DNA of 64,000 nt from JAWPMT01 sp965227935 (GCA_965227935.1 CBDDGS010000055.1:372001-436000); one strand, 5' to 3'. Positions 37,301 to 47,057 are shown, counted from the first letter of the stretch. Numbers and translations: made by a program. Notes: generated by a model not told the origin, from the sequence alone.

Positions 37301-40216
37301 ATGAGCACCTCACCTCCGCAAATGGAAGGCGAGTTTAAGGTAGGCTCGGCGATCCGCAAGTTGTACGCCACCGACGCATCCGCCTATCGCGAATTGCCTC
37401 AGGCAGTGGCCCTACCGAAGACCATCGATGACATCGTATCACTGGTCAATTATGCCAGGGAAAAAAATACGGCTCTCATTCCCAGGACCGCGGGGACATC
37501 CCTCGCTGGCCAGGTAGTAGGCAGTGGCATCGTGGTGGACATCTCGAAGCACTTCAATCACATCATCGAGGTCAACGAAAAAGAGAGATGGGCATGGGTG
37601 CAACCAGGCATCGTGCGGGACGACCTGAATTATCAACTGAAGAAATACGGGCTGTTCTTTGCGCCTGAGACGTCCACTGCCAATCGGGCGATGATCGGGG
37701 GTATGATTGGCAACAACAGCTGCGGGTCCAATTCGGTCGTCTATGGCAGTACGCGCGAACACCTGTTGGAAGTAGAGACGGTACTGGCGGACGGCTCCAG
37801 AGCATGGTTTGGCGCAATGGACCAGAGCGCTTTTCTCGCCCACTGCAATGGCATGGGCACGGTCAGCGAATTGCACAATCAGATCTACTTCGATGCTCGC
37901 GAGATGCTCATCGACGACAAGAATCAGGAGGCCATACAAAAGGGCTATCCCAAGGCGGACATTCCTCGGCGTAATACAGGCTATGCATTGGACATGCTAT
38001 TGCGCCATGCCCCGTTCGACGATCAAGGCACACCTTTCAACTTTTGCTCGCTGATCGCTGGGAGTGAAGGGACACTAGCCTTCATCACGGCTGCCAAAGT
38101 CAAACTCACGCCACTACCAGCAGAACATAAGCGGCTCGTTGCCATCCATTGCAAAAGCATCGATCAATCGCTTCGCGCCAACCTGGTGGCATTGGAGTAC
38201 GAACCCAGTGCATGCGAACTGATGGATCACTACGTCCTCGAAGCCACGGAGAGAAGTATTCTGTACCGTGAGAACCGATTCTTCCTCGAGGGAAAACCCA
38301 TGGCGATTCTTGTCGTCGAATTGATCCGTGAATCGGAGGAGGAAGTAGATAAGGCTGCGGATGACCTGGTAAAAGCACTGAAGAAAGCTGATCTTGGCTA
38401 CGCCTTTCCAATCATCCAGGGTGCCGACGACGTAAAGAAAGTTTGGAACCTGAGAAAGGCAGGATTGGGGCTCTTATCCAATGTGCCGGGGGATGCCAAA
38501 CCAGCACCGGTGATTGAAGATACCGCCGTAGACGTGAAGGACTTGCCCGCCTACATTGCGGAGTTCAACAAGATACTGGAGGACTATGGCCTCTATTCTG
38601 TGCACTACGCCCACGCGGGCTCTGGTGAGCTGCACCTCCGGCCGATCCTGGACCTAAAAACGGAAAAAGGTGTAGAGCTATTCCGAAAGATCGCCGAGGA
38701 GATCGCCCGCCTCGTGAAGAAGTACAATGGGTCGCTCTCTGGCGAACATGGTGACGGGCGCCTGCGGGGTGAATTCATCCCGACCATGCTTGGTGATCAC
38801 AACTACGCACTCCTCAAGCAGGTGAAGAAAACCTGGGACCCTGACGGAATTTTCAACCCAGGCAAAATTGTCGATACGCCTCCCATGGACACGTCACTGC
38901 GCTTCGAGAAAGGTCAGCAGACACGGGACTTCGACACGATGTTTGACTTTTCTGAAAACCAGGGATACCTGCGCACTGCCGAGCTGTGCAATGGCTCCGG
39001 GGACTGCCGAAAGTCGGAGCTATCAGGGGGCACCATGTGCCCCAGCTACATGGCCACTCGCAATGAACAGGAAACGACCCGTGCCAGGGCGAACATACTG
39101 CGCGAAGTACTGACGCGATCAGAAAAGGAGAATCCATTCGATAGCGAGGACATCAAAGAAGTGATGGACCTGTGCCTGTCATGCAAGGGCTGCAAATCCG
39201 AATGTCCGTCTAATGTGGACATGACCAAGCTCAAGGCAGAGTGGCAACATCAATACTACCAGACAAACGGCATCCCCTTTAGGACTAAGCTCATCGCCAA
39301 CTTCACTCAGGGGATGAAGCTGGCGAGCGCACTCCCCTGGGGCTACAAACTGGTATACAGCAACCCCGTAACGGGAAATCTCGCAAAAGCCATTACGGGA
39401 TTTGCCAGGGGTCGGAGTATGCCGGAGGTGGCCAGTGAAACGGTCGTAAAGTGGTACAGGAAGCAATTTAAGCCAAAGGCGGTCGAGAACAAGGTGTACT
39501 TCTTCTGCGATGAATTCACGAACTACAATGATGCAGAGATTGGCAAAACGGCGATCCGCCTGCTGGACGCCCTGGGCTACAGGGTGGAATTGATTGATCA
39601 TGCGGAGAGTGGGCGGACTTACCTCTCAAAGGGACTACTCAATCAGGCCACGACGATCGCAGAGAGGAATGTGAATTTGTTTGCACCGATCATCGACGAG
39701 AACGCGCCCCTCATAGGGTTGGAGCCCTCCGCCATCCTGACATTCAGGGACGAATACACTTCCCTCTTGCGAGGGGAGGTACAGAGGAAAGCCAAAGACC
39801 TGGCAGAACATGTCTTCACGATAGAGGAGTTTTTGGCACAGGAGATAACCAAAAATCACATCGCCAAAGATCAGTTCGATACGACCCCTCGAAAGATGAA
39901 AGTCCACGGACACTGCCATCAGAAAGCGATGTCCGCTCTCACTCCCCTGAAGAAACTCCTCTCCTTCCCTGCAGGACACGAGGTGCAGATGATCCCATCG
40001 GGCTGCTGCGGAATGGCGGGATCCTTTGGCTATGAAAAAGAGCACTTCGATCTGTCCATGCAAATTGGAGAATTGGTGCTATTTCCCGCTGTACGGGACC
40101 AGTCGGAGGATACGATCATTGTCGCTCCCGGCACCAGCTGCCGTCACCAAATCAAGGATGGCACGGGCCGCATCGCCAAGCATCCGGTGGAGGTGATGTG
40201 GGAGGCTTTAAAGTAA
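37301..40216 (+). CDS. FAD-linked and Fe-S-containing D-2-hydroxyacid dehydrogenase (YdiJ-like)
   Basis: 971-residue fusion: FAD-binding PCMH domain (about 25-270, ALIPRTAGTSLAGQVVG), FAD-oxidase C-terminal domain (about 280-530, VHYAHAGSGELHLRPILDL and GEHGDGRLRGEF), a ferredoxin region with CRKSELSGGTMCPSY and CLSCKGCKSECPSN, and a C-terminal CCG domain (HGHCHQKAMS and IPSGCCGMAGSFGYEK). E. coli YdiJ with this plan oxidises D-2-hydroxyglutarate, which fits as the best functional guess; D-lactate is the other option. No electron acceptor is seen nearby. Immediately followed by an AT-rich palindromic repeat. Confidence 0.91.
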   Translation: MSTSPPQMEGEFKVGSAIRKLYATDASAYRELPQAVALPKTIDDIVSLVNYAREKNTALIPRTAGTSLAGQVVGSGIVVDISKHFNHIIEVNEKERWAWVQPGIVRDDLNYQLKKYGLFFAPETSTANRAMIGGMIGNNSCGSNSVVYGSTREHLLEVETVLADGSRAWFGAMDQSAFLAHCNGMGTVSELHNQIYFDAREMLIDDKNQEAIQKGYPKADIPRRNTGYALDMLLRHAPFDDQGTPFNFCSLIAGSEGTLAFITAAKVKLTPLPAEHKRLVAIHCKSIDQSLRANLVALEYEPSACELMDHYVLEATERSILYRENRFFLEGKPMAILVVELIRESEEEVDKAADDLVKALKKADLGYAFPIIQGADDVKKVWNLRKAGLGLLSNVPGDAKPAPVIEDTAVDVKDLPAYIAEFNKILEDYGLYSVHYAHAGSGELHLRPILDLKTEKGVELFRKIAEEIARLVKKYNGSLSGEHGDGRLRGEFIPTMLGDHNYALLKQVKKTWDPDGIFNPGKIVDTPPMDTSLRFEKGQQTRDFDTMFDFSENQGYLRTAELCNGSGDCRKSELSGGTMCPSYMATRNEQETTRARANILREVLTRSEKENPFDSEDIKEVMDLCLSCKGCKSECPSNVDMTKLKAEWQHQYYQTNGIPFRTKLIANFTQGMKLASALPWGYKLVYSNPVTGNLAKAITGFARGRSMPEVASETVVKWYRKQFKPKAVENKVYFFCDEFTNYNDAEIGKTAIRLLDALGYRVELIDHAESGRTYLSKGLLNQATTIAERNVNLFAPIIDENAPLIGLEPSAILTFRDEYTSLLRGEVQRKAKDLAEHVFTIEEFLAQEITKNHIAKDQFDTTPRKMKVHGHCHQKAMSALTPLKKLLSFPAGHEVQMIPSGCCGMAGSFGYEKEHFDLSMQIGELVLFPAVRDQSEDTIIVAPGTSCRHQIKDGTGRIAKHPVEVMWEALK

Positions 40217-40367
40217 TTTTGAATTTTGAGTTTGAGAATTCTGAATTGTAGTTGCTCGCCCAGACCTATAAAAAGTCACGGGAGGATTGGGAATTTGCGT
40301 TCCTGATTCCGGGCTGTGAGCACGGATAACAGCAAACTCAGAATTCAAAATTCTTAACTCCAAATTG
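40217..40367. repeat. AT-rich palindromic intergenic element, copy A
   Basis: Arm 40217-40250 (TTTTGAATTTTGAGTTTGAG, then AATTCTGAATTG) starts on the base after the stop codon, and an imperfect reverse complement lies at 40333-40367. The 80-base centre is not repetitive. Copies B-D lie at 53949, 55206 and 58541. Confidence 0.7.
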
Positions 40368-40420
40368 GCAGCTACCGCCAAAGCCGCCAGGCACCCACTC
40401 TCACTCACAGAAACCATTTG

Positions 40421-40453
40421 TTTGACATTTACGTATCTAATAAACTATATTTG
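40421..40453 (+). promoter_or_regulatory. Bacteroidota-type promoter of the PadR/permease operon
   Basis: TTTG (40421-40424) and TATATTTG (40446-40453) match the -33 TTTG and -7 TAnnTTTG elements with a 21-base spacer, all as in known Bacteroides promoters. The -7 box ends 21 bases before the PadR ATG. Confidence 0.7.
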
Positions 40454-40470
40454 TTTGGCATTTACGAACG
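40421..40470 (+). promoter_or_regulatory. Direct repeats TTTGrCATTTACGwA, candidate PadR operator
   Basis: TTTGACATTTACGTA (40421-40435) recurs as TTTGGCATTTACGAA (40454-40468), 33 bases apart, about three helical turns. They flank the promoter -7 box, and the first includes the -33 element, so binding would block transcription. Confidence 0.5.
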
Positions 40471-40474
40471 AAAT

Positions 40475-40795
40475 ATGAAAGGGACACATCTCGGCGAATT
40501 TGAGGAGCTCATCCTCTTGATGGTTGGTATCCTGAAAGGCGAGGCCTACGGTATCTCCGTCATGCAGGAAATCGAAAAGCAAACTGGGAGAACTGTGACA
40601 GTGAGTACCATCCACACGGCGCTGTACCGATTGGAGGAAAAGGGCTTTGTCCGGTCTTTCGTCGGTGGGGCAAGCAAGTCCCGCGGAGGGCGGAGCAAAC
40701 GGCTCTATGAGATCACCGCAGAAGGACGTGAGGCACTCGAGTTGGCAAAGGCCCAGCGAGACGGATTGTGGAACCTACTGATCCAAGGCCAGTGA
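40475..40795 (+). CDS. PadR-family transcriptional regulator
   Basis: 106-residue winged-helix protein starting MKGTHLGEFEELILLMVGIL. The second ATG after the promoter is used (a reading from 40418 would run through the promoter). The family features are seen in YGISVMQEIEKQTGRTVTVS, TIHTALYRLEEKGFV and GGRSKRLYEITAEGREAL. Its stop overlaps the GTG start of the permease gene. PadR proteins next to FtsX permeases commonly control them; the ligand is unknown. Confidence 0.93.
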   Translation: MKGTHLGEFEELILLMVGILKGEAYGISVMQEIEKQTGRTVTVSTIHTALYRLEEKGFVRSFVGGASKSRGGRSKRLYEITAEGREALELAKAQRDGLWNLLIQGQ

Positions 40796-43404
40796 ACACC
40801 CCTCCACGGTGGAGCGAATGGCTGCTGGAGCGCTTGCTCAAAGACCGGTTTGTGGACGAGTCCATTGGTGACCTCTACGAATGGTACGAGCTGCAAAGTC
40901 ACGCAAATCAATCCAGTCAAAGCCGCTGGGCGCTTTGGAAATACCTGCTGTACTCCCTACGCCCTTACAAACTCAAATCGATTCAAAAACTTCTTTTACT
41001 CATGATGGACCATTCGCTACTCTCCAACAATATCAAAATGGGCGTCCGATCGCTGATCAAGCATTCGCAATTCACTGCCATCAACCTCGTTGGCCTGACT
41101 ACGGCATTCACAGCGGCGGTCCTGATTTTTGCCTACGTCTCGTTTGAGCGCAGCTACGACAACTTCCATCCAAAAGGCGATCAAGTCTATCGCATCCTGA
41201 CCCAAGACCTTGTAACAGGGGAACTGGGGCGTCCGACTCCCACGCCCTTGGCGCCAGCTTTTTTGAGTGAATACGATGAGATGATCGAGTTTGCCCGATT
41301 CGGCAACGACGAGGTGTATGTCGATATCGACGGTAAGAAGTTTTATGAGGCTCAATTCTATTGGGGGGACTCAAGCCTATTTGACATTTTTCATCTTCCA
41401 TTCCTGTATGGAAATCAACGAACGGCGCTCAGGGAGCCCAATACGGTGGTATTGACCGAAGAGGTCTCGGAGAAATACTTTGGTGCTGGCGTGGACCCCA
41501 CAGGTCGGACGCTGCCGATCAAGGTGCTGGACAGCGACACAGATCTATCGGTGAGAATCGATGGCGTCATGAAAGCCTTGCCGACGAACACAGATCTTCC
41601 GTTTGAGGTGATCGGCTCTTTGGTGACTGGCCTGGACCTTTACAAGCAGTTTGGGAAGAGCTGGGGATTCAACTGGCTCCACACTTATGCACACGTCCCG
41701 CAGCCCACAGATCTGCCGAAGCTGGAGTCGGCTGTACCTGACCTGATCGAAAAGAATCTCGGAGAGCGCTTCAAAACGTTGATCGGGTTGAAATTCCAAC
41801 CACTTGCTGAGGTCCACCTACGTTCCCAGTATATAAGAAGGTCTAACTACGGTGACAGTCAGCAGGTGATGATATTCATCGTCATCGGGGGCTTTCTGCT
41901 GCTCATCGCCACGGTCAACTTCATCAACCTCTCAGCATCGCGTATCAGCAAGCGGCTGAAAGAAATCAGCGTGCGACACGTCAACGGCGCATCTCGCCGC
42001 CAGCTGGTGCAGCAATTCCTGATAGAGTTTCTGCTTACGACCTTCTTCAGTCTCGCCGCTGGGGCCGTTCTTGTCTTGGTCTTGTGGGAGCCCTTTTGTG
42101 ACTTCGTTGGCAAGGAAATTCCAATGTCCGTGCTATCGACATGGCCAGCGTACCTACTGATTGCTGGCATGCTGCTGATCCCCAGCTTACTGGCTGCATC
42201 TTTTCCCTCCCTCCTCATGGCCAGGATCAAGCCTACTGAGCTGATCAAAGGCCAGGAACGAAGCAAAGGAAGAAAGGGCCTGCGATTAGGGTTGGTTGGT
42301 TTCCAGTTTGCGCTGACGAGTTTTCTGATCCTCTGCACGATCGTTGTGTTCCAGCAATTTCAGCGGCTTTCAGATGCCAGCCTTGGCTTTGACCCCGAGC
42401 AGCTGGTCAGCATCAAAGTGGAGGATCGCGATCTTCAGAGGCAACTCGATCTCCTCAAGAGTGAAATGGCCAAGGTCCATGGCGTGAAGGCCATTGCTTC
42501 CTCCAGTGAAACGCTCCCTAGCGAAATGAACAATACATGGGGCTATTACTGGGATGAGAATTCGGAAGACCAGAATCACGTCATAGATATCGTCGGATTA
42601 GACCAGGATTATTTCCCGACTGTCGGGATTGACATCATCGAGGGGAGCAACTTCAATCTTCCTTTTCGCTCGGACTCGGCACGGTCTGTGATCCTCAATC
42701 AGACCGCTGCTTCCCTAATAGGAGCGGAGGCACTGGGGTCGCTTGTGAAGATCGGTGGCACTGACAGACGGGTGATAGGCATCGCGGAGGACCATCACTA
42801 CCGCTCACTGAAGTCTCCCATTGAGCCTGTGGCGTACATGGTCTATGGTCCAGGCTATCGGGTGAGCCCGGACAATCTGGTCGTCAAAATGAGCATTGCC
42901 GAGGCATCACGGACCATCCAGCAACTGAGTGATACGTGGGAGACCATCGGCTCGGAGACTATTTTCGACTTCCACTTCGTCGACGAAGCTTTTCAGGAAG
43001 CGTACGAATCGGAAGCCAGCTTCATCCAGCTCTTCGGCATATTCACCAGCCTGAGCATCATTATCTCATGTATAGGGTTATTTGGCATTGTGATCTTCCT
43101 GTCATCGGAGAAGCAGAAGGAAGTGAGCATCCGCAAGGTGATGGGTTCTTCTTCCTGGCAGTTGACCGGTTTTATGCTTCGGGAGCTCAGCATCACCATT
43201 GGCATAGGCATCGCCGTTGCCATCCCATTCGCGGTATGGAGTCTCGACCGATGGCTGGCTCAGTTTGTGTTCAGGGTTGATATTGAACTGTATGTCATTC
43301 TGCTCGCCATTGCTTTGACGACGGTCCTGGCGCTTGTCACCATGGGGGGAAACGTCCTGCAAGTCGTGCGATCAAACCCTACCAAGTACCTTAGAAACGA
43401 ATAA
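40792..43404 (+). CDS. ABC transporter permease, FtsX/MacB type, with N-terminal prefix domain
   Basis: 870 residues starting with GTG at 40792 in a GTGA overlap with PadR. An 80-residue prefix (PPRWSEWLLERLLKDRFVDE, then GDLYEWYEL) is the permease prefix domain seen in PadR-linked permeases. Then come a MacB-like periplasmic domain and two FtsX domains, the first near residue 360-480 (FINLSASRISKRLKEISVRHV) and the last at the C-terminus (SSEKQKEVSIRKVMGSS). No ATPase gene lies beside it, so its partner ATPase must be elsewhere. Possibly involved in antimicrobial export or envelope signalling. Confidence 0.9.
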   Translation: MNTPPRWSEWLLERLLKDRFVDESIGDLYEWYELQSHANQSSQSRWALWKYLLYSLRPYKLKSIQKLLLLMMDHSLLSNNIKMGVRSLIKHSQFTAINLVGLTTAFTAAVLIFAYVSFERSYDNFHPKGDQVYRILTQDLVTGELGRPTPTPLAPAFLSEYDEMIEFARFGNDEVYVDIDGKKFYEAQFYWGDSSLFDIFHLPFLYGNQRTALREPNTVVLTEEVSEKYFGAGVDPTGRTLPIKVLDSDTDLSVRIDGVMKALPTNTDLPFEVIGSLVTGLDLYKQFGKSWGFNWLHTYAHVPQPTDLPKLESAVPDLIEKNLGERFKTLIGLKFQPLAEVHLRSQYIRRSNYGDSQQVMIFIVIGGFLLLIATVNFINLSASRISKRLKEISVRHVNGASRRQLVQQFLIEFLLTTFFSLAAGAVLVLVLWEPFCDFVGKEIPMSVLSTWPAYLLIAGMLLIPSLLAASFPSLLMARIKPTELIKGQERSKGRKGLRLGLVGFQFALTSFLILCTIVVFQQFQRLSDASLGFDPEQLVSIKVEDRDLQRQLDLLKSEMAKVHGVKAIASSSETLPSEMNNTWGYYWDENSEDQNHVIDIVGLDQDYFPTVGIDIIEGSNFNLPFRSDSARSVILNQTAASLIGAEALGSLVKIGGTDRRVIGIAEDHHYRSLKSPIEPVAYMVYGPGYRVSPDNLVVKMSIAEASRTIQQLSDTWETIGSETIFDFHFVDEAFQEAYESEASFIQLFGIFTSLSIIISCIGLFGIVIFLSSEKQKEVSIRKVMGSSSWQLTGFMLRELSITIGIGIAVAIPFAVWSLDRWLAQFVFRVDIELYVILLAIALTTVLALVTMGGNVLQVVRSNPTKYLRNE

Positions 43405-43416
43405 CAATGATGGGGT

Positions 43417-44199
43417 TCAAGGCTCCACCACCTCCATGACCACCCTGAAACCCACACACGGGTGCGGTGGATCCATGTCCTGAGTGGACTGGATTGAAGA
43501 CTCTTCAGGCGTATTAAACCAACTGCCTCCGACGATCAGTCCATCCTGTGTGAGCTCGGCCACGTTGCCAATGACATCGTAGACACCCAGGTCATTGGAG
43601 CCAAAGCGACCTACGGGAGCCGTATGCATGTATCCATCGAATGCATGGTGATATTCCTGGGTATTGTCATTCCAGATCTTCACATTGGCCAAGGCCACCG
43701 TGTCCCCCTTCTTGTTGATTTCATAGGGGTGATGCCCCGACCAGGGAAAGGTAGCCCCTTCCTCTTTGGCAGCCATCTCCCGCCATTCGTCAGCGGTAGG
43801 CAAACGAAATATCACCCGGTTGTATTTGCGCTTTCGATCACTGTTGTATTGTGCTGTGCGCCAGGCACAATATTGCTGTGCGGCCTTTCGCGAGATGTTG
43901 ACCACCGGATAATCGTCATACGCGGGATGCGAATGATAGTATCTGGACATCGGATCCAGAAAAGCGTAGGGAAATTGCAAGGTCCATTGGTTCGTATCTG
44001 GGAGTATCTCGGTCAGATCGGCCGAAGCCGCCTGATCCTCTAGAAAAAGTCGGTACTCCAGGTTCGTAGTTTCGTATTTAGAAAAGAAAAGATGGGAATC
44101 GCTACGCCCTCTTTGCTCACCCTTATCGCCCGGAAAGGGAGAAAGGGATGTCATAAGGAACGAAAGGCATAGGGCAGATTGAAAAATGGGTAACGGCAT
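43417..44199 (-). CDS. SUMF1/FGE-fold secreted protein, lacking catalytic cysteines
   Basis: 260 residues, hydrophobic N-terminus then a sulfatase-modifying-factor fold: VNISRKAAQQYCAWRTAQYN, FRLPTADEWREMAAKEEGATFPW, DVIGNVAELTQD and VGGSWFNTPEESS. In true formylglycine-generating enzymes two cysteines follow the GGS motif; here that stretch has none (GGSWFNTPEESSIQST), so it should not be an FGE. Similar domains without the cysteines occur in GldJ/GldK-type Bacteroidota proteins. Convergent with the permease gene, 12-base gap. Confidence 0.86.
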   Translation of the reverse strand: MPLPIFQSALCLSFLMTSLSPFPGDKGEQRGRSDSHLFFSKYETTNLEYRLFLEDQAASADLTEILPDTNQWTLQFPYAFLDPMSRYYHSHPAYDDYPVVNISRKAAQQYCAWRTAQYNSDRKRKYNRVIFRLPTADEWREMAAKEEGATFPWSGHHPYEINKKGDTVALANVKIWNDNTQEYHHAFDGYMHTAPVGRFGSNDLGVYDVIGNVAELTQDGLIVGGSWFNTPEESSIQSTQDMDPPHPCVGFRVVMEVVEP

Positions 44200-44349
44200 C
44201 GCATTGTCATTTGGGTACGTCCTACAACGCTCCTGGTAGTCAATAAATTATCCATGCTGATCGATGGATGCCCCTGAAGCTTACCTCCTGAGTGGAATAG
44301 TAGTCACTCATTACTTAAATTGCCGGAGACCAAGAATAGATCATCATCT

Positions 44350-45066
44350 ATGGAAAGATTGAAGAATAAAGTAGCCCTGATAACGGGCGGCAGCAAAGGC
44401 ATTGGGTACGGTATCGCAGAAGCCATGCTGCGGCAAGGCATGCGCGTGGCCATTACCAGTAGATCCGTAGATGGTGCGTTGGGAGCGCTAAAAACTTTGC
44501 CGGACAAAGGCGAAATGATGGGGCTTCAGTCGGATGTGAAGGACCTGGCTTCGCAGGAGAACGCTGTCAACGAGGTCATTAAAAAATGGGGCAAGTTGGA
44601 TGTGCTGGTAGCCAACGCGGGCATCGGCCACTTTGCTTCCATCGAAGATTTAACCCCAGAGCAATGGAATGACACCATAGACACGAATCTGACGGGTGTG
44701 TTTTACAGCATCAAAGCGGCCATGGATGCGCTCATAAAATCTAAGGGATACTTCATCACAATTTCAAGCCTGGCAGGCACCAACTTCTTCGCCGGCGGCT
44801 CTGCCTACAACGCAAGTAAGTTTGGACTGACTGGATTCACGCAGGCGGTGATGCTCGACCTGCGCAAGCACGGAATCAAAACGACGACCATCATGCCGGG
44901 TTCGGTAGCCACTTATTTCAACAATCACGAACCCGGTCCGGGCGATGATTGGAAGATCCAACAAGAGGACATCGGTCAGATGGTCGTGAACCTGCTTGAG
45001 TTGCCCCAACAAACGCTGCCAAGCAAAATAGAAGTAAGGCCTACTACCCCTCCTTCAGCGAAATAG
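44350..45066 (+). CDS. Short-chain dehydrogenase/reductase (SDR)
   Basis: 238 residues from MERLKNKVALITGGSKGIG. The Rossmann motif is GGSKGIGYGIAEAM, the NAG motif is VANAGIG and the active site is ISSLAGTNFFAGGSAYNASK (Ser, Tyr-xxx-Lys). Resembles classical SDRs such as 3-oxoacyl reductase-like or sorbitol-type enzymes; substrate not identifiable. Next gene, a NUDIX hydrolase, starts 7 bases later and is probably co-transcribed. Confidence 0.92.
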   Translation: MERLKNKVALITGGSKGIGYGIAEAMLRQGMRVAITSRSVDGALGALKTLPDKGEMMGLQSDVKDLASQENAVNEVIKKWGKLDVLVANAGIGHFASIEDLTPEQWNDTIDTNLTGVFYSIKAAMDALIKSKGYFITISSLAGTNFFAGGSAYNASKFGLTGFTQAVMLDLRKHGIKTTTIMPGSVATYFNNHEPGPGDDWKIQQEDIGQMVVNLLELPQQTLPSKIEVRPTTPPSAK

Positions 45067-45073
45067 CACGTGA

Positions 45074-45697
45074 ATGAAATTTGAAGACCGGCTCGTCAAT
45101 TACCTGAAATCCGTCAGGGCAACGGCTGATACGGGCCTGTTTTACTCCAATAGCGATTACGACCGCGACCGCTACGAGCAGCTGCAAGCGATGACGGATG
45201 AGGTGTTGGCGGCATATGCCGGGGAGGAGGTCAGTGTCGTAAGCAATTTCTTTCGGAAGCTTGACGATTACAAAACTCCAAATGTAGATGTGCGGGCAAT
45301 TGTCTTAAATGAAAACGATCAGCTCCTCATGGTACAGGAGCGGATGGATGGCAAATGGACTGTTCCCGGTGGTTGGGCTGACATTGGACTAACACCTACT
45401 GAAAATGTGGAGAAAGAAGTGAAGGAAGAAACCGGTTTGGAGGTGGGCGTCCAGCGGCTGCTGGCTGTTTGGGACAAAAGGATGCATCCGCATCCCCCAC
45501 AACCGCATTACGTCTATAAGATGGTCTTTCTGTGCGAGCCGCTTGGTGGCACACTACAAAAGGCCTTCGATACGTTGGATGTGGGCTGGTTTGATGTGAT
45601 GGACCTGCCCGAGCTCTCCGAAGACAGGATGCTCGAAGGGCAGATCCATGAAGCCTTACGCATTGCCAAAAATCAGGACGCCACGGCGTTTGATTGA
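45074..45697 (+). CDS. NUDIX hydrolase with N-terminal NUDIX-associated domain
   Basis: 207 residues. The N-terminal part (about 1-65, AYAGEEVSVVSNFFRKLDDY) is the domain typical of the YjhB-like group; the NUDIX domain follows, with box GGWADIGLTPTENVEKEVKE followed by ETGL. The box is slightly off consensus: the first Glu of the box is Leu and Arg is Lys, but the metal-binding KE-x2-EE part is kept. Likely hydrolyses a nucleoside diphosphate-linked compound. Its 3' end overlaps the convergent membrane-protein gene by 25 bases. Confidence 0.9.
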   Translation: MKFEDRLVNYLKSVRATADTGLFYSNSDYDRDRYEQLQAMTDEVLAAYAGEEVSVVSNFFRKLDDYKTPNVDVRAIVLNENDQLLMVQERMDGKWTVPGGWADIGLTPTENVEKEVKEETGLEVGVQRLLAVWDKRMHPHPPQPHYVYKMVFLCEPLGGTLQKAFDTLDVGWFDVMDLPELSEDRMLEGQIHEALRIAKNQDATAFD

Positions 45698-46521
45698 AAT
45701 GCGCCCCCGGCAGCGGGTTGAGTTTGACCTATGGGCTTTTGACGAATGATGCGGTATAGCACGACACCGTAGAGAAAATTTGAGATCCCCACTTCAAATC
45801 CGTGGGCGAGGCGAATGCCCTGAGGCATTAGCTCACTAGGTGTAAGCAGTGGCGCTATCCCACCGATGATGGCGAAAATGGCACCCGTAACGAGTGCTTT
45901 CTCCCAGTTACCGAGCATTGCGTACCGATCTATGATGATCGCCACTCCAACGAAAAGAAACCCACGAAGGAACAGCTGGGTCGCTGCGATCGTCTGGAGC
46001 GAAGGGATCTTGTCACTGTAGTAGTCCATCAGGAGGGGGTAGGACATTTGCAGTATCAGACCAGCTGTGAAATAGAACACAAAATACAGGACGTTGCCTG
46101 ACAGTACCTTGACGATCCAAGAACCGATGCCCCTATCCTGTAATGCGAGGGATCGACCATTTCCCTCTGTGCCTATGAGCTTCACAAGTATCCAAGAGGA
46201 CAAATAGAAAAGTGGGATACCCCAAAGCATGCCCATCAGAGTCAATGACCGTTCCGTGACGTTGAAGATATACGCCTCGATCAGAAGACTGAAGATGCCA
46301 ACGATGTAGTACACCACAAAAACGGCGAAGACAAGTGTGCCTCCACGCAACACGTTTTTCCTGATCACAGGGAACAATGAGGCTGTCACCAATACATTGG
46401 CCACCCAAAGCCACAAGTAGTAGTTTCCGGTTTCCAGGGCTCCTGATATCAGGTGCATAACAGCGGTCAATACAGTGATTGACAAGCTGGACAGTAAGAT
46501 TTTGAGTCCGATCTTTTTCAT
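45673..46521 (-). CDS. Membrane protein of unknown function, PadR-linked
   Basis: 282 residues with about seven to eight hydrophobic helices (for example SSLSITVLTAVMHLISG, ANVLVTASLFPVI, FAVFVVYYIVGIFSLL and VSGNVLYFVFYFTAGLIL, approximate). I recognise no family. Its ATG overlaps the PadR stop, so it is the regulated gene of that two-gene unit. Membrane proteins linked to PadR are often transporters or stress-response proteins, but this one has no transporter signature. Confidence 0.75.
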   Translation of the reverse strand: MKKIGLKILLSSLSITVLTAVMHLISGALETGNYYLWLWVANVLVTASLFPVIRKNVLRGGTLVFAVFVVYYIVGIFSLLIEAYIFNVTERSLTLMGMLWGIPLFYLSSWILVKLIGTEGNGRSLALQDRGIGSWIVKVLSGNVLYFVFYFTAGLILQMSYPLLMDYYSDKIPSLQTIAATQLFLRGFLFVGVAIIIDRYAMLGNWEKALVTGAIFAIIGGIAPLLTPSELMPQGIRLAHGFEVGISNFLYGVVLYRIIRQKPIGQTQPAAGGAFQSNAVAS

Positions 46522-47057
46522 TTTTCAGTATCGCTTTGATGTTTAAAAAGTTCATAGGTGGAATGCGCCCATTTGGACAAGGTCTCGACCGCTGCGATGC
46601 CATGCTCGATGGCGAGGCGACCGTGCAATGGCATGTCAGGGCCTTGCTCCTTGTGAAAAGCCTTCAATTGTTGATGGTAGCCAGATGACAAGTCCACAAG
46701 GCTTTTCATGAACGCGAGCTTCTCGTCGTGACTGACGAGGTGATCCATAAATGCAAACTTGAGCAGAAGAACATCTGATCGCTTGGCGATATCCTCTGCC
46801 TCCACAGGCTCCGTCAACCAGGCCTTCAGCGCCTTTTTCCCCTCATCCTCGACAGATAGTAGCTCTCCTTTGCCTTGTGCTGAAGAAGAAATAAGCCGAT
46901 GGGCTTTCAACTTCTTGATGGCCGGGTAGATAGATCCCGGACTGCTGCTGTAGTTGCCCATCGCCGTTTCGTCGAAAACCTTACGTATGGCGTAGCCAGT
47001 CCGGGGTACCTCCATTAAGAGGCCAATGATCGCGTAGTCAAGAGTTGTCAGTCGCAT
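46518..47057 (-). CDS. PadR-family transcriptional regulator, Vir-like C-terminal type
   Basis: 179 residues: winged helix (MRLTTLDYAIIGLLMEVPRTGYAIRK, split here as the N-terminal 26) followed by a C-terminal dimerisation domain of the PadR subfamily-2 kind (about 95-175). The wing-adjacent GSIYPAIKKLKAHRLI is the recognition part. The stop overlaps the start of the membrane gene. The start codon abuts a palindrome that is its probable own operator (47058-47097). Confidence 0.92.
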   Translation of the reverse strand: MRLTTLDYAIIGLLMEVPRTGYAIRKVFDETAMGNYSSSPGSIYPAIKKLKAHRLISSSAQGKGELLSVEDEGKKALKAWLTEPVEAEDIAKRSDVLLLKFAFMDHLVSHDEKLAFMKSLVDLSSGYHQQLKAFHKEQGPDMPLHGRLAIEHGIAAVETLSKWAHSTYELFKHQSDTEK

